56,521 nucleotides of DNA from Anaerolineae bacterium (GCA_022823165.1 JAJDXR010000026.1:1-56521); one strand, 5' to 3'. Positions 1 through 8,221 are shown, counted from the first letter of the stretch. Made by a program: numbers and translations. Notes: generated from the letters alone by a model not told the origin.

Positions 1-1
1 A

Positions 2-145
2 TTCTTGCAAGCCTACAATTTTGGCAAAAGACTCAAGACGCTGAAGGGGCGAAGTCCGTATGAATTCATCTGTGATCGCTGGCGAGAAACCCCGGATAAA
101 TTCCATCAAAACCCAACCCACCTCAAAGCGGAACTATACAACTAG
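2..145 (+). mobile_element. IS481-like transposase, 3' end only
   Basis: An open frame enters from the left edge and stops at TAG 143-145, giving the last 47 residues of a protein. It contains AYNFGKRLKTLKGRSPYEFI, followed by a Trp-containing stretch and a closing PTHLKAELYN. This layout matches the C-terminus of IS481-type DDE transposases as I remember them, which end in a similar YNF-K-LK-L-G-PYEFI block. The start and catalytic residues lie outside the window, so whether the element is intact cannot be judged. It abuts the VapBC pair, a common arrangement for mobile toxin-antitoxin modules. Confidence 0.7.
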
Positions 146-152
146 ATACCTT

Positions 153-566
153 CTATTGAGACTTACGCCAGTCTTCACGCTGAACCGGCAGAGCGGCGAA
201 GTCATTATCAGATGTCACGACTACAGCGTTCAAGCGTTGAGCCAGGGCGGCGATCAGAAGGTCAACATCGGAGAACTGTCTCCCCCGATTCCGCATGGTC
301 GCCCATAATTGAGCGGCCGCTTGCCAATCCTCATCGGTTAGCGCCAAGTGATCCATAAGAGGTGTAATAGATTCGCGGAAAAGGCGCAGCTTCCGCCTGG
401 CATTGACATGGAGCAAACCGCGCAAGACTTCGTAGCGAACCGGATCACACAAGCCCAGGATATGCCCGGCTTCGCCGGCGCCGTTCAAACGATCAAGGAC
501 TTGTGGTAGACCATGAATCCGGTCGGCGATAATAGTAGTGTCCAAGATATAGATCACTGGGTCCAT
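153..566 (-). CDS. vapC: VapC-type PIN-domain toxin ribonuclease
   Basis: This 137-residue protein has the PIN-domain layout: an N-terminal ILDTT with Asp9, Glu46 in the helix YEVLRG, the acidic pair Asp100/Asp102 in SDVDLLIAA, and Asp120/Asp122 in TSDNDF. These residues would bind the Mg2+ or Mn2+ used to cut RNA. The length is normal for VapC toxins, which typically cleave tRNA or rRNA when the antitoxin is degraded. The ATG at 566 lies inside the 3' end of the upstream antitoxin gene (13-base overlap), so the two are translationally coupled. The target RNA cannot be told from sequence. The family call is firm. Confidence 0.88.
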   Translation of the reverse strand: MDPVIYILDTTIIADRIHGLPQVLDRLNGAGEAGHILGLCDPVRYEVLRGLLHVNARRKLRLFRESITPLMDHLALTDEDWQAAAQLWATMRNRGRQFSDVDLLIAALAQRLNAVVVTSDNDFAALPVQREDWRKSQ

Positions 567-802
567 AGGGACTCATCCCAAGTTTCAATGTAGTCTTCAG
601 TCATCGCGGCGGTCATCTCGTCCAATTGCGCTTGGCTCATGCCTTCGCCCATTGCATCGAACGCCGCATTGAGCCGCCGCATCCTTTCTTTTGGCGTCAG
701 TTGAGTTGACTTTTTGGGGAGGCGATCAATATGCTGCTGCAAGCGACGGCGCTCCTCGTCAGTCATTTCGCCTACCGCGCGCAAAACCTCTTCAAAAATC
801 AT
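554..802 (-). CDS. VapB-like antitoxin partner of the PIN toxin
   Basis: The gene encodes 82 residues beginning MIFEEVLRAVGEMTDEERRR. I chose the ATG at 802 because an AGGAG lies about 7 bases upstream; the frame stays open further upstream (ATG at 856) but without as good a ribosome binding site. The protein is helical and charged, with a region rich in Glu/Arg and a C-terminal acidic tail ending ETWDESLWTQ. I see no clear AbrB or RHH fold, so naming it an antitoxin rests on its overlap with vapC and its small size. Toxin-antitoxin pairs are usually autorepressed by the complex. No operator was recognised. Confidence 0.7.
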   Translation of the reverse strand: MIFEEVLRAVGEMTDEERRRLQQHIDRLPKKSTQLTPKERMRRLNAAFDAMGEGMSQAQLDEMTAAMTEDYIETWDESLWTQ

Positions 803-1002
803 GTTATTCTCCTGCTGGAGCCACTCCTCGATTGAAGAGCGAGTCTTCTCGCTCATTATATCTGAAGTTAGGCGGAAATCCGCGCGCCGGCATCCTTTGC
901 CCACCGACGGCTCGGTCACATGACATTAGACAGAGCTTAATTTCAGTAAGGTTCTTGGCGCGCCCGGCTTTGGAATGTTTTCCGGGACCGAAGGTGGCGC
1001 CG

Positions 1003-1710
1003 CTAGGGCGTCGGAATCCAGCGCGCCACGTCAACCGATTGCGCCGCATTCAGCGCGGCCGGGTCGCCGATGGGCAGCCAGAAGGGCGAATTGACCACTG
1101 CCACGGCGTGGTCGCGGACGGCTGCGGTCATATAGTCGCTGATCTCGTATTCGCCGCGCGCGGTCTTGGCCAGGCTGTAATCGAAGATATCGGCGCGGAA
1201 TTTGTAGGCGCCGGCGCTGCAGGGCGCGGGCGCCGCGTAGCGCTCGCTGGGCGGCTTCTCGTCGATGGCATGGAACGCGCCCACCGCATTCTTGACGATG
1301 ACGCCAAAGCGCTCGAAGTCGATTCGCGGTGTGGACAAGATGCCGTAGGATTGGCGGCTGAGCTCGCGCAGGGCGGAGCGGCTGAAGAGATCGTCGCCGT
1401 TTATGACGAGAAAGTCGTCGCTTTGCAGGCTGTCTCGGCAGCACTGCAGGGCGTGGCCGGTGCCCAGTGGCCGCTGCAGCTGCTCGACCAATGCATAATC
1501 CGGGAACACCGTCTGGCGCGCCATGAAGTCGGCGATCTGCGCCTTGAGGTAATGCACGACAATCAGCACACGCTCAACAATGCCGCGCAGGCTGAGCAGC
1601 GACCATTCCAGGATGGGGCGGTTTTGCAGTGCCAGGAGGGGCTTCGGCGTCGTCAGCGTCAGGGGGCGCATGCGCCTGCCTTCGCCGCCGGCCAGGATTA
1701 TGCCATCCAT
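1003..1710 (-). CDS. Sugar-1-phosphate nucleotidyltransferase
   Basis: This 235-residue protein starts with the nucleotide-binding signature GIILAGGEGRRMRPLT and a following TPKPLLAL with the conserved Lys, as in the GlmU N-terminal domain, RmlA and GDP-mannose pyrophosphorylases. LGTGHAL and the metal-binding NGDDLF follow, and GDP occurs near the end. It would couple a sugar-1-phosphate to an NTP, releasing pyrophosphate, for cell-surface sugar synthesis. It has no left-handed beta-helix acyltransferase tail, so it is a stand-alone transferase. It is the last gene of a minus-strand run, 12 bases after the acidic protein. The exact sugar and nucleotide are not determinable. Confidence 0.85.
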   Translation of the reverse strand: MDGIILAGGEGRRMRPLTLTTPKPLLALQNRPILEWSLLSLRGIVERVLIVVHYLKAQIADFMARQTVFPDYALVEQLQRPLGTGHALQCCRDSLQSDDFLVINGDDLFSRSALRELSRQSYGILSTPRIDFERFGVIVKNAVGAFHAIDEKPPSERYAAPAPCSAGAYKFRADIFDYSLAKTARGEYEISDYMTAAVRDHAVAVVNSPFWLPIGDPAALNAAQSVDVARWIPTP

Positions 1711-1722
1711 TACCGCGGCGAA

Positions 1723-2256
1723 TCAGCGCAGTTCATTGTAATAATCGGTGTCACCGTCTTCTTCTTCGACGAATTCACCTTCGCGGAATGAGGGGATGAT
1801 GGTGTCGTCATCGCCGTAGAGATCGCTGTAGCTGCCGACTTCATCATCGTCCAGGTCGTAGCCCTCATCGTCCAACTCGTCGTCGTTCAGATCGATATCG
1901 ACATAATCCTCGATCAAGTTTTCCGCTTCGTCCAGCAAGTCGTCGCCGTCCGCCTCGATATCCGGCTCGGCATCATCCAGGCGCTCAAGGGACAGTATTT
2001 CCGGCTCTTCCAGCTCGGCCAGCAGCGCCAGCGCCGGCGGCGCTTCCGCCGCTTCCGGCCGGGGCTTGTCTTCGCCGGCCAGCTCGTCTTCCATGCGCTC
2101 AAGCGCGTCCAACTCGGCCGCCGTCGGCTCTTCAATATGGTCGAGCTTGCCGCGCGCCTGCTGCAAGAGCAGGTCAATCAACGAGGTCTTGTCGTCGCCA
2201 GAATTGCCGGCGGGTGGATCGCCACCATTTCCGTTGGATATTTTGCCTGACAGCAT
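1723..2256 (-). CDS. Acidic low-complexity protein of unknown function
   Basis: The 177-residue product is extremely rich in Asp and Glu, with runs such as LNDDELDDEGYDLDDDEV and a C-terminus ending DYYNELR. The N-terminal third carries a short predicted helix (SLIDLLLQQARGKLDHIEE). I start it at ATG 2256, with GGGAG upstream; a GTG lies one codon earlier. It has no recognisable domain, signal peptide or membrane segment and is probably largely disordered. It lies between pdxT (22-base gap) and the nucleotidyltransferase (12-base gap), so it is probably cotranscribed. It resembles in composition the acidic proteins at 24301 and 27037, which suggests a lineage habit rather than a shared function. 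Confidence 0.7.
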   Translation of the reverse strand: MLSGKISNGNGGDPPAGNSGDDKTSLIDLLLQQARGKLDHIEEPTAAELDALERMEDELAGEDKPRPEAAEAPPALALLAELEEPEILSLERLDDAEPDIEADGDDLLDEAENLIEDYVDIDLNDDELDDEGYDLDDDEVGSYSDLYGDDDTIIPSFREGEFVEEEDGDTDYYNELR

Positions 2257-2278
2257 CACTCGACTCCCTTCGCCAGGC

Positions 2279-2857
2279 TCAAGCCAGTGACTCTTTCACT
2301 ATAGCGCAAAAAAGCCAATGTAGCCGCAAATCATCTGTTAATTCGGGATGGAAGGCAGTGGCCAGCAGGCGTCCCTGCCGTACCGCCACCATGCGCCCGT
2401 CGTCCAGCCGCGCCAGCACTTCGACAGCGCTATCCACGGCGGTGACAACCGGCGCGCGAATGAAGACCGCGTGGAAGGGCTCGCCGGCCAAACCGGCGAT
2501 ATCGAGGTCGGTTTCGAAGCTGTCGATCTGGCGGCCGAAGGCGTTGCGATCGACCGTGATATCCATTGAGCCGAGGATGGGCTGCTCTTCAATGCCGATG
2601 TCCCGCGCCAGGAATATCATGCCGGCGCAGGTGCCCCAGGTGGGCTTGCTGTCGGAAAAACGGCGCAGCGGCTCGATCAAGCCGTACTCGGTCGCCAGCT
2701 TGCCGATGGTCGTGCTCTCGCCGCCGGGGATGATCAAGCCGTCCAGGCTCTCCAGTTGCTGCGGCAGGCGCACTTCCACCACCGCCACATCCAGCTGCCG
2801 CAGCATTTTAACATGCTCAATGAACGCGCCTTGCAAGGCGAGTACGCCGATTTTCAT
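2279..2857 (-). CDS. pdxT: PdxT, glutaminase subunit of pyridoxal 5'-phosphate synthase
   Basis: This class I glutamine amidotransferase of 192 residues releases ammonia from glutamine and passes it to PdxS, which makes pyridoxal 5'-phosphate from ribose-5-phosphate and glyceraldehyde-3-phosphate. The sequence starts KIGVLALQGAFIEH, contains PGGESTT, the nucleophile Cys77 in GTCAGM, and the His170/Glu172 pair in FHPEL, completing the triad. The length is typical. PdxS is usually adjacent but is not in this window; here the gene follows a metal-dependent regulator by 57 bases and precedes an acidic protein, so the vitamin B6 genes are split. The assignment is secure. Confidence 0.95.
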   Translation of the reverse strand: MKIGVLALQGAFIEHVKMLRQLDVAVVEVRLPQQLESLDGLIIPGGESTTIGKLATEYGLIEPLRRFSDSKPTWGTCAGMIFLARDIGIEEQPILGSMDITVDRNAFGRQIDSFETDLDIAGLAGEPFHAVFIRAPVVTAVDSAVEVLARLDDGRMVAVRQGRLLATAFHPELTDDLRLHWLFCAIVKESLA

Positions 2858-2914
2858 AGTTTTTCCGATTGGGGTATTCTGCCTACGCTATTATGGTCTT
2901 GATTGCGCCGCCGC

Positions 2915-3592
2915 TCAAGGCAATATGTCGACGCGTATCACTTGCGCCAGGCTTTGGCCGATGATGCGGAATTCCCGCCCCAGCTTGAGCTGAATTGGGC
3001 CGTCGAAAGGCGCCACATGGATGACGGCGCAGACTTGCCCCGGGACCAGCCCCAGGGCTTCGACATATTGCAGCCGGTCGGATTCGCGCGTGATCAGACG
3101 GCTGACGCGGATGGTGGCGCCCGCTTTCACCTGCGACAGATAGACATCGCTGGCCGGCGGCAGTGTACCGTTGGCCTGCGGGATCGGCTCCCCGTGCGGG
3201 CAAACGGCCGGTTTGTCCGTCATCTCAAACATGCGCCGCGCCACTGCGTCGCTCAGCCCGTCGCTCAGCCGCCGCGCTTCTTCAGCGACTTCCAGCCAGT
3301 TCATGCCCATGACTTGCACCAGGAATACTTCGGCCACGCGCTGCTTGCGGATCTGCTTCAGGGCTTCCACGCGGCCCGTCTCGGTGATGCTGATGCCGTG
3401 ATAGGGCTGATGATGCAGCAAGCCCTGCTTGCCCAGCCGATTGACCATGCGATTGACGGCCGGCGGGCTGACATCCAGCATTTCCGCCAACTGCGATGTG
3501 CTGACGTATTCGACGGGCTCCAGTTGCCGGTCAATCAAGCGGTAGATTTCCGCCAGGTAGGCTCGCATTTTGCTGCTGAGGACCGGAGTCAT
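2915..3592 (-). CDS. DtxR/MntR-family metal-dependent transcriptional regulator
   Basis: This 225-residue regulator has an N-terminal winged helix (about residues 8-70: AEIYRLI, VSTSQLAEMLDVSPPAVNRMVNRLGKQGLL), a dimerisation and metal-binding region (about 75-140, with EVFLVQVMGMNW, EEARRLSDGLSD and CPHGEPIP), and an SH3-like FeoA-type C-terminal domain (about 150-220). The CPHG-P motif and overall order are typical of iron or manganese sensors of this family, which repress uptake genes when metal is plentiful. Whether it senses Fe2+ or Mn2+ cannot be decided, and no transporter lies nearby. It sits between the phosphoesterase (43-base gap) and pdxT, probably in the same operon. Confidence 0.9.
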   Translation of the reverse strand: MTPVLSSKMRAYLAEIYRLIDRQLEPVEYVSTSQLAEMLDVSPPAVNRMVNRLGKQGLLHHQPYHGISITETGRVEALKQIRKQRVAEVFLVQVMGMNWLEVAEEARRLSDGLSDAVARRMFEMTDKPAVCPHGEPIPQANGTLPPASDVYLSQVKAGATIRVSRLITRESDRLQYVEALGLVPGQVCAVIHVAPFDGPIQLKLGREFRIIGQSLAQVIRVDILP

Positions 3593-3635
3593 TGGATTGT
3601 CCAGATTAGGTACCGGGCCGGGCGTGGCGGGGCGA

Positions 3636-4367
3636 TTACAAGCCGTGTTCGAGGCGCGTTATCAATCGCTCCGGCAAGTTATAGTCCAGCATGCGCCTTT
3701 GTACAGCCCGAATATTATAGGGGATGCGCCGATGCACAAACACGCCGCTGGTCAGATCGAGGATGCCATAAGCGGCATCGGGGTTTTGGTCGCGCGGCTG
3801 GCCGATGCTGCCCGGGTTGATGATCTGGCGCTGGCCATTCAGAGTATGCGACTCGTTGTAGCGCGGCAGATTCGATTGAGCGCTGCTTTCCGCTTCGTCC
3901 ATGGTATAGATAACCGGCTGATGCGTATGGCCGACGAAGCAGTAGGGCGTCTCGAAATGCGGAAAGTTCAGCGCCGCGATCGACGGCTCTAGGATATATT
4001 CCCAGATTGGCTCGCGCGGGCTGGCGTGAACCAGCGTGTAATCGCCGATGACAAAAGTAACCGGCAGATGCTCGAGGAATTCAGTGTTTTCAGCGGTCAG
4101 CGTGTCTTGCGTCCATTCGACCGCGCGCCTCGCATCGGGATTGAAGGTTTTGACGTCCAGCCGGTTCAGTGCCGCCCAATCGTGATTGCCGGCCAGGCAG
4201 AGCTGCGGCAGCGTCTTCAGACGCTCGACGCACTCATTGGGGTCGGGCCCGTAACCGACGACATCGCCCAGGCACCAGACAAAATCCCAGTCGCCTTCGC
4301 TATGTTTTAAGACAGCCTCAAATGCGGTGTCATTGGCATGAATGTCGGAGATGACCAGGATTCGCAT
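3636..4367 (-). CDS. Calcineurin-like metallophosphoesterase
   Basis: This 243-residue protein begins MRILVISDIHAND, the first metal-binding motif (D-x-H). It continues with CLGDVVGYGPDP (GD-V), LAGNHDWA (GNHD), YTLVHASP and CFVGHTHQP (GHTH), the full set of metallophosphoesterase motifs in order. It belongs to the YfcE/DevT-like group that hydrolyses phosphodiesters or phosphoproteins with a di-metal centre. I start at the ATG at 4367 because the family motif begins there; the frame is open 14 codons further upstream. It is the first gene of the minus-strand run 4367-1003. The natural substrate is unknown. Confidence 0.88.
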   Translation of the reverse strand: MRILVISDIHANDTAFEAVLKHSEGDWDFVWCLGDVVGYGPDPNECVERLKTLPQLCLAGNHDWAALNRLDVKTFNPDARRAVEWTQDTLTAENTEFLEHLPVTFVIGDYTLVHASPREPIWEYILEPSIAALNFPHFETPYCFVGHTHQPVIYTMDEAESSAQSNLPRYNESHTLNGQRQIINPGSIGQPRDQNPDAAYGILDLTSGVFVHRRIPYNIRAVQRRMLDYNLPERLITRLEHGL

Positions 4368-4553
4368 TTGGCTGTTTCCGCGCTCGCTTGACTTATCGCA
4401 TCTTACCATAATACGAGCAGTGCTGGCGATATGCGGCTGACTGACGCCAAGACGCCGCTTGGCATACGGCGGACGCCGCCGCGGCGGCTTGCCGCTTGTA
4501 ATCCACTACCTTTACAATAACCGTGCCTGAGTAGCAAACGCAAGCAAGTCATG

Positions 4554-4724
4554 CAAATACTGGGAATGTCTATTGTAGTGGATGCGGTTTCCCTTCGACC
4601 CAAAGAAAAATTTCTGTGCCGGCGGGCAGTGTCTACGCGCCCCTCTGTGTCTCTGTGGTGAATCAACCTGTGCCAGGCTCGGCATTCAGGAAATATCCAC
4701 CAAAATAGACACTCCCAATACTTG
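4554..4724. repeat. MITE-like imperfect inverted repeat (171 bp)
   Basis: Within the roughly 550-base gene-free stretch between the phosphoesterase and the acetamidase, bases 4554-4592 reappear reverse-complemented at 4689-4724. Both arms share CAA-TA-TGGGA-TGTCTATT then GTGGAT and TTTCC, with scattered mismatches. About 96 bases separate the arms and include the phrase CCTCTGTGTCTCTGTGGTG. The size and end symmetry resemble a miniature inverted-repeat element or a long hairpin. No coding frame is seen inside. Confidence 0.5.
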
Positions 4725-4786
4725 CCGCAGAGGACACAAAAGTAGACCCATGTTAGTCATTGGAAATTCAGCAAAACGTAGAAAAC

Positions 4787-4859
4787 TAGGGGCGGCACTG
4801 TGCGTCGCCCGAAAAATTCACGATTGCATCAACGGGCGATTCACGGAATTGCCCCTACA
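4787..4859. repeat. Dispersed palindromic repeat, copy 1
   Basis: The outer ends are TAGGGGCGG and TTGCCCCTACA, with an inner stem-like GGCACTGTGCGTC and a second GGGCGATTC half. This copy is more degenerate than the others. It lies 55 bases upstream of the acetamidase gene. Confidence 0.6.
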
Positions 4860-4913
4860 CCGTTCTTCAGATTGTTGCATTACTTGCTTTGTTCACCATT
4901 TAAGGAGACAGCC

Positions 4914-5843
4914 ATGCCTGAACATTTCCTCGACGACAGCGTCATCCAACCCTTCTGGGACAATTCCATTGAGCCGCGCCTGGAGATTGACAGCGGCGAT
5001 GTAGTCGTCTTCGACTGCCTGGAAGCCAATGGCCAAATCCAGCCCGACTGGACTGTTGACGACTACCTGACGGTCGACCGCAGCAAGATCCACGCCTTAA
5101 ACGGCTCGGTCTGGATCAAGGGCGCGCAGCCCGGTGACGCCCTGGAGATCGACATCCTGGATATGCGCCACAAAGGCTGGGGCTGGTCGGCGCATCGGCC
5201 GGGCATGGGTTTGCTGCCGGAAGATTTCGACTACAGCTATTTTCATCAGTGGCGCATTGAGGGCGAGACTTGTTACTCGACTGAGCTGGAGCGCATCAGC
5301 CTGCCCTTCGAGCCGCATACGGGCGTGGTGGGTGTGGCGCCGCGGGAAGCCGGCCGCTTCAGCACTTTTCCGCCGCGCGCCAACGGCGGCAACCTCGATG
5401 TGCGCGATATGACCATCGGCGCGACCCTGTGGCTGCCAGTTTTGGTCGAAGGAGCGCTATTCGCCACGGGCGATTGCCACGCCGCGCAAGGGCAGGGCGA
5501 GGTCTGCGTGACCGGCATTGAAGCGCCCATGGTCGTCACCATGCGCATCAAGCTGCTCAAAGGCGTCAATGTGCCCGAGGCGCAAGTGCGGCGCCCCAGC
5601 CCCATGAGCAAGCTCGACAGCGCCGGCTGGCATATCACCACGGCGCATGGGCCCGACTTGATGCAGAACGCCAAGAACGCCCTGCGTTACATGATCGACT
5701 GGCTGGAAGCCAATCATCGCATGAGTCGCAGCCAGGCCTATATCTTGTGCAGTGTGGCGGGCGACCTGAAAATCAGCGAGATCGTCGACGCGCCCAACTG
5801 GGTGGTGTCCTTCCACATGCCGCTGGCGCTGTTTGGGGGATGA
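4914..5843 (+). CDS. Acetamidase/formamidase family amidohydrolase
   Basis: This 309-residue protein begins MPEHFLDDSVIQPFW. Family landmarks include GDVVVFDCLEANG, LNGSVWIKGAQPGDALEIDI, the GVVGVAPREAGRFSTFPPR block (about 145-163) with its conserved Gly/Pro pattern, GNLDVRDM, and the acidic LFATGDCHAAQGQGEVC. These residues form the zinc site of the FmdA/AmdA family, which hydrolyses formamide or acetamide to ammonia and the acid. The ATG at 4914 has AAGGAGA six bases upstream, which decides the start. The gene stands alone, behind a repeat-rich 0.5-kb intergenic region. The substrate is inferred; some members act on other short amides. Confidence 0.9.
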   Translation: MPEHFLDDSVIQPFWDNSIEPRLEIDSGDVVVFDCLEANGQIQPDWTVDDYLTVDRSKIHALNGSVWIKGAQPGDALEIDILDMRHKGWGWSAHRPGMGLLPEDFDYSYFHQWRIEGETCYSTELERISLPFEPHTGVVGVAPREAGRFSTFPPRANGGNLDVRDMTIGATLWLPVLVEGALFATGDCHAAQGQGEVCVTGIEAPMVVTMRIKLLKGVNVPEAQVRRPSPMSKLDSAGWHITTAHGPDLMQNAKNALRYMIDWLEANHRMSRSQAYILCSVAGDLKISEIVDAPNWVVSFHMPLALFGG

Positions 5844-5894
5844 CTGACGCGCTCGCGCAGGTTTCTGACAGATGGTTGGAATTAGCGTGGCGAT

Positions 5895-6107
5895 TCAGAC
5901 TGCTTGAATCGCCAACATAATCAGGCCCACGGTGATTCCTGTGCCGATGGTTACAAAGATGGCCACAATGACGCCAACAAGCCACTTCTGATTGTCGAGT
6001 TTAGTTTCGATGCGCGCAAGGGTCGCTGAAATATCGCTATGCTTCACGTATTCTTCGGAACGAGTTTCCAGCTTGGTCAGCCGATCATTCATCGTTACTT
6101 CGGTCAT
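5895..6107 (-). CDS. Small coiled-coil plus transmembrane protein (XhlA-like)
   Basis: The roughly 70-residue product has a heptad-rich N-terminal half (DRLTKLETRSEEYVKHSDISATLARIETKL), then one membrane span near the C-terminus (WLVGVIVAIFVTIGTGITVGLIMLAI). This is the layout of the haemolysin XhlA family and related phage or prophage accessory proteins. I start at ATG 6107; the ribosome site is weak and in-frame ATGs occur at 6092 and upstream, so the N-terminus is uncertain. The gene is isolated, lying between the acetamidase and a glycosyltransferase. The small coiled-coil membrane protein at 32657 has the reverse order of segments. Function is unknown. Confidence 0.55.
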   Translation of the reverse strand: MTEVTMNDRLTKLETRSEEYVKHSDISATLARIETKLDNQKWLVGVIVAIFVTIGTGITVGLIMLAIQAV

Positions 6108-6269
6108 TCTGCTTCGGCTCTCTTGACTATTCCAATGCCAAGCGTAGGATACATTACGCATTGTATTCGCTTGCATTGACGAATGTCAACCTGTACCGCC
6201 AACATTCAACTGACTACCGTAATTGACAACTTCGCACGGGTCGCCGTCGACTAGCAGGGAGGCATAGCC

Positions 6270-7085
6270 TCAGCGATTCCGCAGCCACATCAGCCAGTAC
6301 ACCGGCCGGCTCAGCAGCCACAGCAGCGCCATGCGCCCGGCGCCGTGATGCTTTCGACAGTAGACCAGCAGGTCGCGGAAGAAGATGCTCGTGGCTAACC
6401 AACTGCGGGTGGACGACTTTTCGTGATGCTTGACCCGCGCCGCCGCCAGAAAGCGCATGGGTCCTTGATGGCGTCGAGCCAGCGTCTCTTCGGGGAAGTA
6501 GAGCAGCAAGTCATCATCCAGCAGGATGTCGTCGCGCCGCATCAGTGTGCATGAGCCGGGAATGGCGTCGACATCGCGGTCGCTGAGCCGATCCCAGTCG
6601 GCGTAGGTGGTATGCGCCTGGGAGCTGCGCTTGAGCGTCGGCAGCAGGGTGCCCAGCAGCGTGTAATTGAGGAGCAGATTCTGGAATGTCGGCACGCGCG
6701 CGCAGGTCTGCTGGATGCGGCCATCGGGATAGCGCAGCTGCCCGCTGACGCCGACATAGCTCGGGTGCTCGCGCAGGAAACGCAGCATCAGCGCCAGGGC
6801 GTCGGGCGCGACTTCGGTATCGGGGTTGAGCAGCAGCGCGTAATCCGCCTTGGCCGCGCGCGCCCCGATATTGTTGCCGCCGCAATACCAGGTATTCATG
6901 GTCTGCGCCAGCAGCCGCGCCTCCGGGAACTCGTCGCGGACCATGGCGGCGCTGCCGTCGCTTGAGGCGTTATCGACCACGATGATTTCCAGCGAGAGCC
7001 CCGCGCTTGCGCGCAGGGACAGCAGGCAGTTCCTCAGCAAATCGCTGGTGTTGTAGCTGACGATGATGACCGACAGGTCGGGCAC
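6270..7085 (-). CDS. Family 2 glycosyltransferase
   Basis: The 271-residue protein opens with LSVIIVSYNTSDLLRNCL, then IIVVDNASSDGS, GGNNIGARAA and LLLNPDTEV. These are the nucleotide-sugar-binding motifs of GT-A fold GT2 enzymes of the rhamnosyl/dTDP-sugar transferase type. RYPDGRIQQTCA and CTLMRRD follow, as in WbbL-like enzymes. The usual E-D-x-D-L-C-R acceptor block is altered: the sequence reads YFPEETLARRHQGPMRF, shorter than expected, although the later VKHHEKSS is kept. There is no membrane anchor. It stands alone on the minus strand. Acceptor and sugar are unknown; the altered block may mean reduced or changed activity. Confidence 0.85.
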   Translation of the reverse strand: MPDLSVIIVSYNTSDLLRNCLLSLRASAGLSLEIIVVDNASSDGSAAMVRDEFPEARLLAQTMNTWYCGGNNIGARAAKADYALLLNPDTEVAPDALALMLRFLREHPSYVGVSGQLRYPDGRIQQTCARVPTFQNLLLNYTLLGTLLPTLKRSSQAHTTYADWDRLSDRDVDAIPGSCTLMRRDDILLDDDLLLYFPEETLARRHQGPMRFLAAARVKHHEKSSTRSWLATSIFFRDLLVYCRKHHGAGRMALLWLLSRPVYWLMWLRNR

Positions 7086-7187
7086 GCGGGGTCCTTTTGG
7101 ATGGCGGCTGATGCTGCCAACTTAGCATAAAGCGCCGCAGATGCAAGGCGGTCCGGCGATGTCGCCCGCCTCAAGCAAGGCCTGGTA

Positions 7188-7254
7188 TGTAGGGGCGAGC
7201 CTTGGCTCGCCCGCTCCCGCCTACGAACGGGCGGCATGGTATGCCGCCCCTACA
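7188..7254. repeat. Dispersed palindromic repeat, copy 2
   Basis: This copy is TGTAGGGGCGAGCCTTGGCTC-type: an outer TGTAGGGGC and a closing GCCCCTACA enclose two inner stems, GAGCC-TT-GGCTC and GGGCGGCAT-GG-TATGCCGCCC. It lies between the GT2 start and the LLM gene. Confidence 0.85.
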
Positions 7255-7339
7255 TGCTGCCCTTAGCTCGGCATCTGGCATATTCGCCCCAACTCGGCTA
7301 GCATGGGCGCGAAACGAAAGTTGCGGAAGGAATATGAAA

Positions 7340-8194
7340 ATGAAGTTCGGAGTTGTTCTTCCTCAAAACCAAATTGGCGCCGACCCGGTCGTGCTGCGCG
7401 ACTTCGTGCAAGCCGCCGAGGACATGGGCTACCACCACCTGCTGGCTTACGACCATGTGCTGGGCGCCAACCCGGCGCGCCCGGGCTGGGAATCCGGCCG
7501 TCCCTACGATTACACGGATATGTTTCACGAGCCCTTCACCCTCTTCTCCTGGATGGCCGGCTTTACCGAAAGCATCGGCTTTATGACCGGCGTCTTAATC
7601 TTGCCTCAGCGGCAGACGGCGCTGGTGGCCAAGCAGGCCACCCAGCTCGATTTGGTCTCCGGCGGGCGCTTCCGCATGGGCGTCGGCATCGGCTGGAACG
7701 AAGTCGAATACACCTCGCTGGGTTGCGATTTCAGCACCCGCGGCGCGCGCATGGAAGAACAAATCGCTGTCTTGCGCCGGCTGTGGACGGAGGATCTGGT
7801 GAGCTACGACGGCCGTTTCGATCGTATCGATGAAGCCGGCATCAACCCGCTGCCGCCCAAGCCGATCCCGATTTGGATGGGCGGTTACGCCGATGTCGTA
7901 CTGCGGCGCGCCGGGCGTCTGAGCGATGGCTATATGGCGCAGGAAGGCCCGGCCGCGGATGCCAAGCCCATGACCGACGCCTTCCTGGCTTATGCCGATG
8001 AGGCGGGGCGCGCCGATCAGGTCGGCCTGCACACGCGCCTGCGCACCGAATTCACGCCCGAGAGCGAGTGGGAAGCGCTGATCGATGGCTGGCAGGCCAT
8101 CGGCGCGACCGAGCTGGCCGTCTATCCCCACGGTGAGGTACTCGACGACTACCTGGAGCGCTTGCGGCGCTTCAAGGACATATTCGGCGTCTGA
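7340..8194 (+). CDS. Luciferase-like (LLM class) F420-type oxidoreductase
   Basis: The product is 284 residues of the bacterial luciferase-like monooxygenase superfamily. It shows KFGVVLPQNQ, a DHVLG turn, GFTESIGFMTGVLILPQRQ, the marker VSGGRFRMGVGIGWNEVEYTSLG, RGARMEEQI, and PIPIWMGGYAD near the C-terminus. These patterns match the Rv2161c-like group of F420-dependent enzymes, which transfer hydride to or from small substrates. Two ATGs sit at 7334 and 7340; I prefer 7340 because AAGGA at 7327-7331 is 8 bases away. The gene is flanked on both sides by palindromic repeats. Cofactor choice (F420 versus FMN) is inferred from family resemblance. Confidence 0.87.
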   Translation: MKFGVVLPQNQIGADPVVLRDFVQAAEDMGYHHLLAYDHVLGANPARPGWESGRPYDYTDMFHEPFTLFSWMAGFTESIGFMTGVLILPQRQTALVAKQATQLDLVSGGRFRMGVGIGWNEVEYTSLGCDFSTRGARMEEQIAVLRRLWTEDLVSYDGRFDRIDEAGINPLPPKPIPIWMGGYADVVLRRAGRLSDGYMAQEGPAADAKPMTDAFLAYADEAGRADQVGLHTRLRTEFTPESEWEALIDGWQAIGATELAVYPHGEVLDDYLERLRRFKDIFGV

Positions 8195-8221
8195 CTAAGG
8201 CGCAATATTACACACAAAGCC

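Noticed and set aside
153..919. An upstream start at 919 for the antitoxin.
   Set aside because: The ribosome site and the compact length favour ATG 802; the extension is Arg-rich with no conserved look.
691..1791. A long plus-strand open frame of 366 codons opposite the nucleotidyltransferase and acidic genes.
   Set aside because: It is an antisense shadow of high-GC coding DNA; the minus strand carries clear enzyme motifs over the same bases.
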